Source: Adineta ricciae (lineage: Eukaryota > Rotifera > Eurotatoria > Adinetida > Adinetidae). Taken from it: a stretch of DNA of 64,000 nt. The position numbers and the translations under genes are program-made. Below, piece after piece: positions 46,499 through 58,846 of the stretch (position 1 is the first letter of the stretch; the number at the start of each line of letters is the position of its first letter). A model generated the notes under the pieces. The model worked only from the letters and a program-made list of their open reading frames with translations. It searched no databases and was not told the DNA's origin. The stretch lies in the NCBI GenBank assembly GCA_905250025.1, contig CAJNOJ010000024.1, forward strand, positions 186,001 to 250,000, in the 5' to 3' direction.

Positions 46499-48933
46499 CG
46501 TCTATCGACGAGATGGATAATAAGTAATCCCTAAAATAAATAACAAATCGATGTATACATCTGAGGTGAAGAGATGCATGTTTGAGAAGAACCGACAGAT
46601 CATTACTGATGTAATTTATTTCTCGGCTCTAATCGAAATAGACGTGTAAATGTGAATCGAACACGTTTTAGCAAAGATTCTTTCGGAGGATATGTTTTCA
46701 TACGATTGAGAAAATGAATGGGTATGTTCAAGGAGAAATTCGATGAAAAGAAGAAGCAGAAAGAATAATATGAGATGAAGATCTGTTTTCGATTTGTACT
46801 TGAAGGGAAGAAAAGAGAAACATCTTGTTCTAATTGTTTTTCTTGCTGATATCTCATTCGTGCCTAATCCATGATTACGATCACTTCAACTACTTTTACT
46901 CAGAGCGTTCGTTCTTCAGATATTCACTCGTGTATATTGTTATTTTTTCATGATATTAAGTATGATGAGAACTGTGCTTGTTTCGGTACTCACTGAGCAT
47001 ACGTATTTTTCTATGTCTTCGTCAGTGATAAAATCGAAGACAAACGAAGAAATCTTTCAAGTTGTGTTAAATGAAAAAGAAACGAGCATTCTTCCTTTTT
47101 TTTTACGCAACTTTCTTTTCTTTTATTCTTACGTACTGATCTAAGCAGAAGTGACGTGAGTATACAGAAAGTAAACCTCATGACAGATTGCCAAGGAGAA
47201 AAAACCACATACTTCCTGTCTGTTGACGTATTCATTATTATATAAAACAAATCTCTCGTGTTCAATTTCTTTCTTTTTTTTTGTACTTAAAAAAACGCTA
47301 CTCACATGAACTGATTGTATTACCCGATTGTACATTGCGAATGATAAGAAATCAAACGAAAGAAGATAAATATATATGCCATAGACCATTCGACTAGCTT
47401 GCGTTTTTTAACACTATTACGCTGTTAGCATATATCATTTACTCAGAACCAATGACAAAATTTAACACGTATCTAACGAGAATGAATGAACCCAGCCTAT
47501 AAATATCAATAAAAGTAAAGCACATCAGTAGTTGACTAAAAGAAGCCGAATGAGAGGAAGAGAGAGAGAGAGAGAAAGAGAAAAAGAACTACAAGACTGT
47601 AATGGAGTGCGACTTCTTCGTTGTTCTCCTTCAATACTCATGCATATACAAAGGTTCAGATTTTACTGTGATGAACGAGTCAGTCAGTCATTCGACTGAA
47701 GAAAAGAACAGTAATAGGGAGAGAGCGAATCATTCGTTCAATGATCAATACTGAATGCAGTGCAAGACGTTGAAAGAAAATTTTCTGACAATCAAGAAAA
47801 AAAACGAAGTTAAGGCGATCATGAGGAACACAATTTCTCAATCGTTTTAATTTCTTCACAATACACTTATCAAAACGAGTTTCTCTCTCTCTATTCGTGC
47901 ATATAAACGCTCTTCAATTGTGTGCACACTGTATTGGCATCGATTTTAGGCAAGTTGAATAGCGAGCTAAGTCGGTATAATATATGGATTGATGGCCGTC
48001 TGAATGTATCTAGTTCCGTTTTTTTTGCGTTTTCGTCTTTGAATTAAGTAGGTGTCATATTAATCAAACGAAACGAACGAAGAGAGAAATTTTCGTCAAC
48101 ACCTTATTTTCAAGGCTATCTATTAGTTGTGATTGATTTCGTCTTCAATGTGTGTGTTCTGAACCAATACTAATTTGAATGATCTTTTGTTCGAATGAAT
48201 ATCAATGCCGGCCTACTTATTGTATAGATGCACTTTCATCATCCTCGTCTTTTACCAGAACTGACCGTTTGTCCGCCCACTAGTTGTGCTTTGAAGAATA
48301 AGAGACACTCACAGACTGTAAAACATTCTCTTTCTCCACCTCTTTACCGCTTTCAAGAGAAAGAATTAACGTCTTCTTAATCGATCTCGCACTATGTTGT
48401 CGTCTGTACTCCATGTACGCGTCTGATTTGTATAATTAGAGAGAGAGAGACGTAAAATAGGATAAGAATAAATGTACATGGGGTCAAACACTTGCATGTT
48501 CACTCGATCTAATAGACTTAACAGATATAAGGTATTGACATTTTACGCGGCTTGATGATAACCTATCTGTCTTGTTTATATACATTTGTGTGTATTTCGT
48601 TCGAAAAGCACTGCTCAATATCCCTTTCGATAATGAAATGTCTATAGGTTTGATGATAATGATCATCTTATTCAGTTTGTTCTACATTCTATTATTGCAC
48701 CTGATTTTGATGTAAAAATAACATGGGACAGTGACATTCTCAGGTGAATAACAGTAGCGCCGTCTATCGATTAGTTTATTCAAATATGAAGCGTCACCCG
48801 GTCGGTATGTATAACATCGCGACGCTGACAAAAAAGAGGAGGCCAAAGGGATATTAACAAAACTATTTTGTCGAGTGTAAATATCTTTTCTTTGAATTTG
48901 TTTGTAAAACGGTGTCTTTGAAGTGCTTCGAAC
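46499..48933. other. 2.4-kb region upstream of peroxiredoxin, no firm gene
   Basis: A minus-strand frame at 46603-46857 ends SLLKRVRFTFTRLFRLEPRN-type sequence behind an acceptor-like site, so it might be the terminal exon of a gene I cannot trace. The remainder is AT-rich with a (GA)n tract near 47556-47582. No RNA gene recognised. Confidence 0.4.
47550..47584. repeat. (GA)n purine tract
   Basis: GAGAGGAAGAGAGAGAGAGA continues into GAAAGAGAAAAAG. Confidence 0.85.
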
Positions 48934-50022
48934 ATGTCACTTATTGTTGTTGTAGTGTTTTTCTTATGTCTCAGTAGTCCATTCATTTCGTGTAAAAAAC
49001 AAGATCCTGTCTGTGTTGAACCATTGGATGGTGTAGCTGCATATCCATGTGAAAGTCGTCCAAGCCGAGAGCCACTTAGTTTACAATATAGTAAAGTGCA
49101 AAGTGAGTTCTGAATTTATTCCTGAAATGTCATGAACGGTTAATTGATTCCATGTTTATTTAGTTAGTAAACCAGCTCCATTGTTTGATGGCTTAGCTGT
49201 GATTAACGGTGAATTTAAGGAAGTTAGTTTGAGTGATTTCAAAGGCAAATATCTCGTTCTTCTTTTTTACCCATTGGATTTGTAAGATTTCGAGTTATGT
49301 TTACAAATAAGATTCGATATTGGTTGTGATACTTTTAGTACATTCGTATGTCCTACTGAGATCATTTCTTTCTCCGATCGTATTCAAGAATTCAAGAATA
49401 TTAACACTGAAGGTGCGTATTGGCTATCTTTGCCGTGAAATAGGATTTAAACAATGAAATGTTTAGTGGTGGCAATTTCGGTCGATTCACAATTCACACA
49501 TTTAGGTATGAAAAGAATTCATACGAAACGAGCGATCGTAGTTTGTTTCTTTAGCCTGGATCAACACTCCTCGTGAACAAGGCGGTCTAGGAAAGATTCA
49601 AATCCCACTCCTATCTGATTTGACTCATCAAATCTCCAAAGATTACGGTGTTTACCTTCAAGATGTTGGTCATGCCTTGAGGTACGAACGATACTTTGAG
49701 CATTCGATTCAAAACTTTCTTGACTTTCTTTTCGTAGAGGATTATTCATCATCGATAGTCATGGTATCCTTCGTCAAATAACCATGAATGATCTTCCTGT
49801 CGGCCGATCAACGGATGAAACGCTCCGACTTCTTCAAGCATTTCAATACACTGATAAGCACGGCGAAGGTAAAAAAGAGATGTTTACTAAGACTTCTGAC
49901 TGATGATGTCTTTTTTCCCAGTGTGTCCTGCTGGTTGGCGTCCAGGTGCTGACACAATTATACCAAATCCAGAAGAAAAACTGAAATATTTCAGTAAAAA
50001 CTATGAATCAAAGAAGAATTAA
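48934..50022 (+). CDS. PRDX4: Peroxiredoxin-4 type 2-Cys peroxiredoxin (secretory/ER)
   Basis: Reduces H2O2 with cysteine disulfide chemistry; PRDX4 works in the ER lumen. Signal peptide [20 protein letters not shown] is followed by an extended N-terminus with cysteines, as in PRDX4. Core: [35 protein letters not shown]. Peroxidatic Cys in [38 protein letters not shown] motif in [15 protein letters not shown]. Resolving Cys in [20 protein letters not shown], then KLKYFSKNY with the YF motif. GGLG plus YF predicts sensitivity to over-oxidation. Seven exons with short introns. AATAAA at 50152. Confidence 0.95.
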
Positions 50023-50393
50023 AATGAACTAATTCGCGGATTGATTCCTGAGATTAATCTTCGTTAACAAACAATCCTATCGTGTGATTTTTACATACCG
50101 TTGATTCTCTTCTCTGACTTTTTTTAGCGTTTTAGTTGTTATAGAGATAGCAATAAAAACAACTATGTTGTCTTTAAACCGTTCGGTTTAATGGAATCTT
50201 TTTCTTTGAGTAATGAGGGTAAAAACAACAATAACATGTTGTTTTCCTTTCGTCTTCGTTCGTTGTACAAGTCAGATTAATCGGCATGCGATGAAATAAG
50301 TAGAAACGAAGAAAAAGAAAGGTTTGATTCATTCAATTCAATTTGTATTGAAATAATTGAATTAAAAAAGAAGAGAAAAGGCGCGAGAAATGT
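50023..50393. other. Convergent intergenic region
   Basis: 3' UTRs of the peroxiredoxin gene and of the gene on the opposite strand. Nothing else seen. Confidence 0.5.
50152..50157 (+). terminator. Polyadenylation signal of the peroxiredoxin gene
   Basis: AATAAA about 130 nt after the stop. Confidence 0.6.
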
Positions 50394-51007
50394 TCAAGCC
50401 ATCATCTGTCGTAGAACTGGATCAGCATTGACATTAGTTCCATGTTCGGTAACAAACGGCGCAATTTTATTGAAACGTTGAGAGACCATTGTCTGATCTT
50501 GATTGGCAATTCGATCTAAAAGTAATCGATAGCCGGGCGCTTTGGCGACACGAATGGTTCGTTTTGGCTCAGCACGAGGCGAGCTAGCAGAGCCAACTAA
50601 AGAGAACGTGGATGTCTCATCAGAAGGGAAAATAATTTGACCTTACATCGTTCTTCAAATATACGTGAAACATAACGGGAAGCTGGTTGTTTCATTCGAA
50701 GAAATTGATAACGACGCATTTCGAGTGTGTTGTAATTCAGAACACGTTGATCGAGTTCGTTAGGTGGATGTTGTGGACGACCGCCTTCGAATGGATACAT
50801 TGGATCTTTATTAACGCGATACGAATCAAGTGATGGAGTTGAAAGGACTAAGTCACCTGAAAATAAATACATCAGTGTCGTATTTGCTGACAAAGAAAAT
50901 GTTCATTTACCAGCTGTATTATAATGGAAACCGGTATATGGTTTGACATTATTCGAATCGATACTTCTCGAGTAAAGTAAACTTTTTAGTGTATCCAAAT
51001 CGGACAT
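50394..51007 (-). CDS. Conserved-looking small protein, function unknown
   Basis: Three exons (50911-51007, 50647-50856, 50394-50596) total 510 nt, giving 169 residues. The sequence starts MSDLDTLKSLLYSRSIDSNN and contains YPFEGGRPQHPPNELDQRVL and LEMRRYQFLRMKQPASRYVS. It ends QDQTMVSQRFNKIAPFV...LRQMMA. There is no signal peptide or membrane helix. Short Pro/Arg/Tyr blocks of this kind resemble axonemal or microtubule-inner proteins, but that is only an impression. Consistent splice phases argue that it is a real gene. Confidence 0.65.
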
Positions 51008-51769
51008 CGTTCACTGAATTGTTTCTTTCTCGGATAATGTCTCAATATTTTTCTAAATGCACAAACGTGTATGATTTTGTTGTTGAATCAGATCTGGCCA
51101 CTTGCGATTGAGTTCTTTGTCGACACGATTTATTTTCTATTCTTTAGTTTGGGAGTGAAATACGAGCAATGGAAGAGAAGGTGAGAAAAAGAAGTAAAAG
51201 AGAACACCGCTAGAAGGTGATTGTTGCAAAATATTGATCAACAGCATTCTCGCCCGTTGCTCAGCACCGAAACATCCAATCTGTTCGAGACAAATTGATG
51301 TTGACATGTGTGCTCATTTGACATTCATAAAGAAAACTTGTGTTCCAACAATATATTTCTTGGGGTTTCACTTATTGTTCGAAGACATAGGAAAATAAAC
51401 TGTTGTAAACTCCTTGAACAAATATTCCACCCGTTACTCATGATTCTTTGCCGATCTAATGCGACACGTTAAATATTCTTTGTTTATTTGAGAGTGAATC
51501 CCTGAACTTTTTCGTCTAGTGAATGTATTCAAATGTCATAGTAGCGCAAACAACTATTGAGATTTCTGTCATTCTCTCCGTCTGTATATCTATTCGAATA
51601 CTGTCGTACGACAAACTTTAAATGTAGATCTCCTACATAAGTCAGATGTGAAGGAGAAGAAATCAGATGAAGAGAAGACGAAGACAGAGGATTAAGCAAG
51701 ATAAATTCTAAGGTAACGACAAACAAAAAGAAAGAAAATCGATCATTCATCCTTCTACTTATTCCGAAG
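51008..51769. other. Divergent upstream region
   Basis: 762 nt between the small-protein gene (-) and the LHFPL gene (+). AT-rich; no feature recognised. Confidence 0.5.
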
Positions 51770-52486
51770 ATGATGAAAAATATAACGCGAACTCGGGCTG
51801 TTTCTTATAAATGGATATCAAGAGTCATTGGCATTGTCTGGGCATTTCTTACCGCTTGCTTTGCGATTTTGAATATCTATGTTTTCGTCCAGCCGCAATG
51901 GATCGGCGATACACTAGAAAGTCCTCGTGCTGGACACTTCGGTCTTTATTCGCACTGTATAAGTACAACAAGTGATTACGAATTTGACTGCCGAGGCACG
52001 TGGACCAATTTCGGAACAATTCTTAATTCACCGTTTGCTGTCGCAACCTTCTTTATTGGCTTTTCAGCGTTATTGATTCTTATCTGTCTTGCAGCGTTCA
52101 TCCTATTCTTATTCATACGGGCTCGAATTGTCTATTTCATTTGTGCGTCAATACAAATTGTTTGTGCTATTTGTTTTCTTATTGCTTTGATTATTTACCC
52201 ATCCGGTTTTGATAACGACACAGTTCGATCGGTTTGTGGACCTAACGCGAACGATTTCTATATCGATACTTGTCAAGTTCGTTGGGCATACATCGTAGCG
52301 ATCATTGGCTTCTTCAATATATTGATTCTTGCAATTCTCGCATTTTCCCTTGCCGTTACGCAACCGATAAGTACAGTGAGACACGACAACCTAGATACGA
52401 AACCTGTTCTGTCGAAATATGGCGAAGTCAATGGAGCATTTGATGATCGAACCTTTTCTGACCAACGACATGAATTGGCCATCTGA
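51770..52486 (+). CDS. LHFPL tetraspan protein (LHFPL3/4/5-like)
   Basis: LHFPL proteins are four-pass membrane partners of channels and receptors (LHFPL5 with hair-cell PCDH15/TMC, LHFPL4 with GABA-A receptors). Single exon, 238 residues. TM1: GIVWAFLTACFAILNIYVFV then QPQWIGDTLESPRAGHFGLY. The extracellular loop has paired cysteines (HCISTTSDYEFDCRGTW). TM2 FFIGFSALLILICLAAFILF; TM3 with CASIQIVCAICFLIALIIYP; second loop VRSVCG...DTCQVRWAYIVA; TM4 IIGFFNILILAILAFSLAVT. The cytoplasmic tail is short. Absence of introns is unusual in this window. Confidence 0.92.
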   Translation: MMKNITRTRAVSYKWISRVIGIVWAFLTACFAILNIYVFVQPQWIGDTLESPRAGHFGLYSHCISTTSDYEFDCRGTWTNFGTILNSPFAVATFFIGFSALLILICLAAFILFLFIRARIVYFICASIQIVCAICFLIALIIYPSGFDNDTVRSVCGPNANDFYIDTCQVRWAYIVAIIGFFNILILAILAFSLAVTQPISTVRHDNLDTKPVLSKYGEVNGAFDDRTFSDQRHELAI

Positions 52487-52797
52487 CGTACAGAAGAAAA
52501 ATGAAACTGTTATTTTTACTTTTCAGATATTTACAATTGTATGTTTTTATCACCGAAAAGATTGCTCATAGATACACTCCTCTTCATCTACTTTCACTAT
52601 GTATGAGCTGTCGCACACACGAAATGAATTGAGCGGCACTGTTCTTGAGAGAAATGAACCAATCTGTTCCGCCAATATCGACAAAATTGAGTAACAAAAC
52701 GCTTTATTCTTCTCATCAATTAGTCAGAGAAGGTGAATACCTTTATATAGTTGCGACATCACGAGAATAGCTAAGAGTCTTATCCTCATTTCTCATT
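52487..52797. other. Short intergenic region
   Basis: 3' UTR of LHFPL and upstream sequence of the next gene; no motif recognised. Confidence 0.5.
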
Positions 52798-53207
52798 ATG
52801 CATCTATTCGATAAATTGCGTGCAAGTGTCCGACGGAAACCGACGAATGTATGTTATGAAGCACGATCTTTTCTTAATAATTTCGTTTTCTTTCGTAGAA
52901 AGTAGAGTTGACAGTATCAGAACAGATTGAAACTTTGTTGAAAGAAACAACCAGCAGCGATCGTCGCCTTCAGCTACTTCGTTTAGTATACGAATATCGA
53001 TCGCGACAGTTCGATATATTGAATGTTCGATCGAACGATCCAAAACGCGAAGAATTCGAACAATCGATGTTGAAAAGTCTTCGTGCTATAACCGCGAATC
53101 TTCCATCAAAATCACAATGGATTTTTCAACGTTCATCACAATTGTACAGATCAATGCCATCAGCGACCTCTATACAAATAATCAAGAGAAAGACAAAATC
53201 TACCTAA
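52798..53207 (+). CDS. Small charged protein, unknown
   Basis: Two exons (52798-52848, 52899-53207) total 360 nt, giving 119 residues, split by a 50-nt GT-AG intron. It starts MHLFDKLRASVRRKPTN and continues KVELTVSEQIETLLKETTSS, DRRLQLLRLVYEYRSRQFDI and KREEFEQSMLKSLRAITANL. It is helical and highly charged, with a basic C-terminus (IIKRKTKST). No signal peptide. Family not recognised. Confidence 0.6.
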
Positions 53208-53436
53208 TAGACAATTCTCTTGTATTGATCAGTAATTTTACTTTCAAAAACTCGTTATAATAAATAGTTTTTCCTTTCGTACTACATTGATGCACACTGA
53301 TTGGTTCATTCAAATCCATGACGTGCTTTTGCCAAACAGGGAAATGAAAAACTGTTTGAGCAAATAAACCCAACGTTAAACACATACTACCTGAATCGGC
53401 TTGGTCTGATTCACGTAACACAACTATTTCGATCAT
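53200..53436 (-). CDS. Possible 78-residue protein, doubtful
   Basis: ATG-initiated frame overlapping the 3' end of the previous gene on the other strand: MIEIVVLRESDQADSGSMCL, then FHFPVWQKHVMDLNEPISVH. Composition is protein-like but no family is recognised; it could be chance or part of a spliced gene. Confidence 0.2.
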   Translation of the reverse strand: MIEIVVLRESDQADSGSMCLTLGLFAQTVFHFPVWQKHVMDLNEPISVHQCSTKGKTIYYNEFLKVKLLINTRELSIR

Positions 53437-53648
53437 TAGTGAACTACTTATGTCATCTCAACCATCAAATGCATATTGATAAAATTTAAATTGCTAGAGT
53501 TTTGATCGAATTGAAAACGATCTTTTTCAATTATGTAGTCATTTGCTATAGATAAGGACTGAAGCAACAAAAAATTGACGAGTGTCTTTTTAACACAGAA
53601 CAATTCTCATTTAACGATGATCACATCTTTCTAGATTAAAATTTCAAA

Positions 53649-53834
53649 ATGGTCTCACGCCAACGTCAAGCACGTCGAGCTGATTCCAAACATACCACTG
53701 ATGTTCAGAACAAATCGAATAGTAATTCAAATATATTGATCATAGGCATTGCATTCGCTGCATTAGTTTTATACGTCTTATACCAATCGATTAATGTGTA
53801 TAGCAAAGATCGCATGTATAACGATTTCGACTAA
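53649..53834 (+). CDS. SERP/RAMP4-like small tail-anchored protein
   Basis: RAMP4/SERP proteins are 60-70-residue ER tail-anchored proteins at the translocon. Single exon, 61 residues: MVSRQRQARRADSKHTTDVQ, then an Asn/Ser linker and one membrane helix NILIIGIAFAALVLYVLYQS, followed by INVYSKDRMYNDFD. The basic QRxR-KH start and single C-terminal helix fit RAMP4, although the tail after the helix is longer than usual. The ATG context and compact size favour a real gene. Confidence 0.5.
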   Translation: MVSRQRQARRADSKHTTDVQNKSNSNSNILIIGIAFAALVLYVLYQSINVYSKDRMYNDFD

Positions 53835-54588
53835 TAGTGAATGCCATATTGTAAAGCAATGCTTGCGCTAATAGCTTGTGTGTTATGCTGTTCAATGTAA
53901 AATCCATAAATGCTTTTCTTTTTTTCTCATTGCTGTTGTGATGGTTCCGCTTAATCAAACGGTTCTTTATTCGTGTGGTGTAGTCGAACAAATTCTAGCA
54001 TATAGCTTTGAACATTTGCAATAATTTTATGTTAACAAATAAATTGCGTGTACGCTATTTTAAACTAATGATGTCTAACAATCTCATTTGCATGATGAAT
54101 CAATTCTTAACCGTCCGTTTATTTCAGATAGATTAGGGTAAAATACCGCTCGTTTTCCCTTGTTATGTTCAGCGGTATATCAATAGCGCATGGAGAAGGT
54201 GTAACGTTTAGTTTTCACGTGAAATTTTTCATCGCATGATGCCAACCTTGAATTGAAGTTGTGTGCGTCTTTTTATCCGTCGTCAAAACAGTACAGAACG
54301 AAGGAAGAAAATAAGAAATGTCAACTCATTCTTTTCAACCGTTTGCTTCTTGATTTATAAGTGATAGTGTGTCGCTCATGCATTCAATCACGTCACTGTT
54401 TTGAAGACAAAGCATATGAATGAATTTATCAAGCAATGATATATCTTCTTTTGTATTTTTAGATAGAAAATTAGAGATTTTATTTTATACTTGTAAATCA
54501 CAACAAAGTACGTCCTCGACAATCGAACAAACAAAATTTCATTCTGTCATTTCAGCAATGTGAAGAAGATAGGAATCAATCTCATCAA
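53835..54588. other. Intergenic upstream of SETDB1-like gene
   Basis: AT-rich; no coding exon recognised. Confidence 0.5.
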
Positions 54589-57500
54589 ATGGCGACTAAT
54601 CTAGAAAATATTCCAAGTTTGTTATCAAATATTCAAACAACTCTTTCTAATCATTCACTCGTTTGTTCGAATTAGCTTTTCTCCATGGTAATATGTCTTC
54701 ATCTGTTTTTGACAGTCCATGTCCTAGCGTGGCATCTGTAAGTGTTAACATGTACGTTTTCAACAATGATGGTCATTGTTAATGTTCTCAGGATAAACAA
54801 GATGTGATAATTGTTCTCGACGACGATGACAGTGACATTGAAATTGATGAAATATCAAGTACGAATGTGAATGAAAAACAACGACAATCACAGTATGCTG
54901 TGAAGATGAAAATGAACAAGCTTAATCTGCACGAGCAAATTATCGTCGTGAAAGCAAATTTACCTGTGCGAGTCTGTCAAACGGCGATACCTTATCCAGA
55001 CCTTGAAGATATACATATTCTTACAGTAAATCTAACGTAATCTCTCTCCATTTATAACCCAAATCAATTCGTTTGTTTCAGATTTATAGTCCTCACTCAG
55101 CAATACCTGAACATGTGACCAAGAGACAAGTGTATATGAACGAACCATGTTTGTTATCAGATATTCCTAGTCGATCACGTGTCTTTCATCGTGCAACCTC
55201 GTTACTTGGTTTTGTCTTAGAAGCTGCATGTGCGACAACGAATAACTATCGTTGTCTTGTTTTATATGATGATTTTACTGCTTGTTATCATTCTTCATCG
55301 GATCTACATTTATGCTTATGTCAAGATTTTCGTCGACATTTATTAAATATTGATTTTAAAGAGTTGCGTAATCATTATCAGAAAGTATTCAATGATTCGC
55401 AGAACGCCACAGAAACGTCCCACGTAATGAATAGTGTTATTCGCGTACGTAAATTCGGTGGTCAATATCATAATGTTCGAGTTATCGATATCGATCAATT
55501 ATTGATTAAAATCTGTTTTTTCGAACGGAAATCGAAGAAAGAAATGTGGATTCATTGCAATTCGTCAATTATTGAGCAATCTCAGCCAAATACTCAATCA
55601 TTGATTGAACTAATTCCTGTTGATCCTCCAACACCAACTGATGACAGTCTGGATTCCGATTTACCACGATTACGCAAACGAAAAACTGACGAGAATAATA
55701 AGAACAGAAAAGGTAAAGTGAATACAAAGGAAAAATTCGATTTTCTTAAATTATCTGATCATATTCGATTGTGTCTTACACTAGGTAGTATATAATGACG
55801 GTAGAATTTCGATCTTGTTACTAATGAGAATACGATTTTATAGAGAAAAAAACCATTCGCTATGTGAATGGGTGAGACACAAAGCTTTACTCTAATATCT
55901 CACTGGCATGTTTGACGTACAATAATCCTGAAGCACAGAATGCTTTTACAGACTTTAAATAGATCTTGATATAATTCGATAAAATCGTTCTAGGTGGAAA
56001 AAAACTTCGCGATCGATCGAATACTCGACAATTACTCTTATCTATCAACGACGATGTGTCATTGGAAGCGCACCAAAACATTCTAACAACCTATTACACA
56101 AATATATTGCTTCCAAAATTTCGTGCACTCAATGCATTACCTTCAGCAGTACATAAATGCGGCCAGCAGTGTGTTCAATCAGCAGAAGAGAACTTCTGTC
56201 CAAGCCGAATTCGATATAATCCATTTCTACTTCCGTTCGAATGTCAATGGTCAGTCGTTGACAGTAAACCTCGTGGCTATCGAACACCATGTCGTCGAAC
56301 ACTTTATTCTCTCGATGATATTGAACAATATCTCTATCGAACGCAGTCGAAACTATCCATTAAATACTTCGTCGATGGCGTTCTGACTCGTTTCAAACCA
56401 CCAATCGATAATCAGGACAGAAACTGCATTCTATCAGATGATCTATCCAACGGCCAGGAAAATGTTCAAGTCTCTGTATATAATGATATTGATAATGAGA
56501 AACCAGATAATTTTGTATATATTACGAAAATTCAACCGATCGACAGTCGAATTGCTGCAGCGCTCAATGACACAAATATGACTTCGTGCTGTGATTGTAC
56601 TGATAAGTAAGTTTTGTTGTATAACACGTCGGTAGAAGATTGATTGGTTTGTTTGCAGTTGTAGTGATCGAATGAAATGTGCTTGTTTTCGAAAGACATT
56701 GACTCAAGCTCAAGTCAATCGCGATCCATTAGTCATGGAGAAGGAGAAATACCGCTACACACAATCTCATATGTTGAAAACAACAGGCTATCAACGAAAA
56801 CGTTTACTAAATTCTATATCAAGTGGTATTTATGAATGTAATTCGAAGTGTTCATGTCATCGTGAACATTGCTCGAATCGTCTTGTCCAACAAGGCGTAT
56901 TTGTACATTTACAGCTATTTAAAGACAAATTGAAAGGTTGGGGCTTACGTACGTTGCATGATTTACCTCGTGGAACGTTCGTATGCCAATATATTGGAGA
57001 ATTATTAACATCAGATCAAGGACATGAACGTGCACAAACAATGGATGATAAGTATCAAACAAGTTTAGACATAGTGAAACAAGTTCGATATGAAATTAGC
57101 AATGAAGATGACATGGATGATGATGATGATGACGAGGAAGAGCCGTATGTGATTGATGGAAGTCTATACAGCAATTTGGGAAAGTATTTCAATCATTCAT
57201 GTGATCCGAATATGTTTATTCAGAATGTTTTCATCGAATCACACGATCTACATTTCCCAAACCTTGCTCTATTTACTCATACACACATCAAAGCTGGCCA
57301 AGGTAATTTTCAAAATCGATTTTTTTCCCCTAACAAAAAAAATCTCATTAAAAATTTTCAATGGAATCGTGATTCGATGACCTCAGTCAAGTGTTTGATG
57401 ATGAAAGAATAATTCTCCTGTTCTGCAACGAACTGACGACGAGTCGAGTACTTGTTCAGCTATTTCGTAACACTATCACTTATATTAGGCAATCAAGCTA

Positions 57501-57732
57501 ATCTGTACACACATAAAAACATTGACATTATACAAATATTTTGTCTAAATAACCCAATCTTTTTGCTTATGTCATCGAATGAGAGAGAACAAGTTCATAA
57601 TGATCTATACTGAACTGTTTTGTTTTGTTTTGTTTTCTAGAATTGACTTGGCATTACAATTGTGAATTGCTACCCGACCGCGAAGTGAAGTGCTTCTGTG
57701 GCTCGAAAAATTGTCGTGGTCGTCTGTTCTAA
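54589..57732 (+). CDS. SETDB1: SETDB1-type H3K9 methyltransferase (Tudor-MBD-preSET-SET)
   Basis: Nuclear enzyme that trimethylates H3K9 for heterochromatin and transposon silencing. Acidic N-terminus (VLDDDDSDIEIDEIS) is followed by Tudor-like segments (RCLVLYDDFTACYHSSSDLH; RKFGGQYHNVRVIDIDQLLI). MBD: NPFLLPFECQWSVVDSKPRG then LYSLDDIEQYLYRT. Pre-SET has CCDCTDN, CSDRMKCACF and YECNSKCSCHREHCSNRLVQ. SET: LKGWGLRTLHDLPRGTFVCQ, YVIDGSLYSNLGKYFNHSCD and PNMFIQNVFIESHDLHFPNL, then ELTWHYN. Post-SET: VKCFCGSKNCRGRLF. The insertion that splits SET in vertebrates (about 350 residues) is here a short Asp/Glu stretch. Introns of about 208 nt (55785-55992) and 340 nt (57302-57641) are long for the window. 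The first exon and start (ATG 54589) are uncertain. Confidence 0.93.
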
Positions 57733-58846
57733 TATGAACATCTCTGGGTCAGATTTCAAATGTTACTAATATCTCTGTAGTTTTTTTCTTAGTGTATTAT
57801 CTGTTCTGTTGCTCTTGCTCTGAATTTGTCTATGTATTTTTGATAAAAACTCTTTCGCATGATTTCTTTTGTTTTAATTACGAGAATATTTCTCAGACCT
57901 ATCCGTTGATTACATCTTTGAGAAGAAAATGATGATTCTTGTTGATGTCCGTGGCCTTCATGTAGAATATATATATCCAGTTAATGAACACGGAGTAAAT
58001 TGAGCGCAGAGGAAAGAACGACGAAAGTAATCGATGTTACTTCTCTAATGGCAGCTTTATTATTTCTTCTCCTTCTTCTTCACTGAACGATGATGTAATT
58101 TGTACTAGATTGATTCTTCACATCGAACAATTTCATCGATGTCCTACTGCTTCATCAAATTTCACTTGTATGTAAATTGTACTTGTTCTCAAGAAGATTA
58201 TTTGCGAACGAAGGAAAGAAAATGTATACATGAATATATTTTTTTCACACTAGAACAGAAGATAAGAAGGTAGTGATGACAAGATATTAAGCGTAGTGGA
58301 AGAAATAGAAACTCGTCCTGTTGGTCAGATCGCTTTGAGATAGATAAGCTGTTTTTCTGTTAATTAGCGTCGAGCATCTGGAGCTTTCCTATTTTGCTGA
58401 TTATATGATCACTGCGCGTCCTCTTTCTTATCTTGTGGATAGAAGAAAAGGTCAAGCAGATTTCGAATCTTCTTCTCTCGCATTTCACCACACACGCGTC
58501 TTCATTCCAAATATTGATTTGGATTGAACAAGACATTTTGTTTGGTCGAATCATCCGTTATCTAATCACATTCACCGTCCATTGATTTTGTTTAAGATAA
58601 AAGACAACTAACAGCAATCGAACGGATCATTCCTACATAGTCAATCGTTCAAATCTGGCGACTCCTTTCTTTCTTCAACAATCTCGACAAAATTCAATAA
58701 GAGCGAACCATAAAACTTCAATTCATTCATTGATAACCATCTTACCTAATGCGTCGCTATCGTCGTCACAATCAACTGATGAATCATCGACGTCGACAAT
58801 ACATCATCCGGCCAGTTCAGCAAATACATTACAACTGTTCCGTCGA
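57733..58846. other. Intergenic SETDB1/PTPN
   Basis: SETDB1 3' UTR and PTPN upstream sequence; AT-rich. An open frame without ATG runs into the PTPN start from about 58670, so a 5' exon could end here. Confidence 0.5.
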
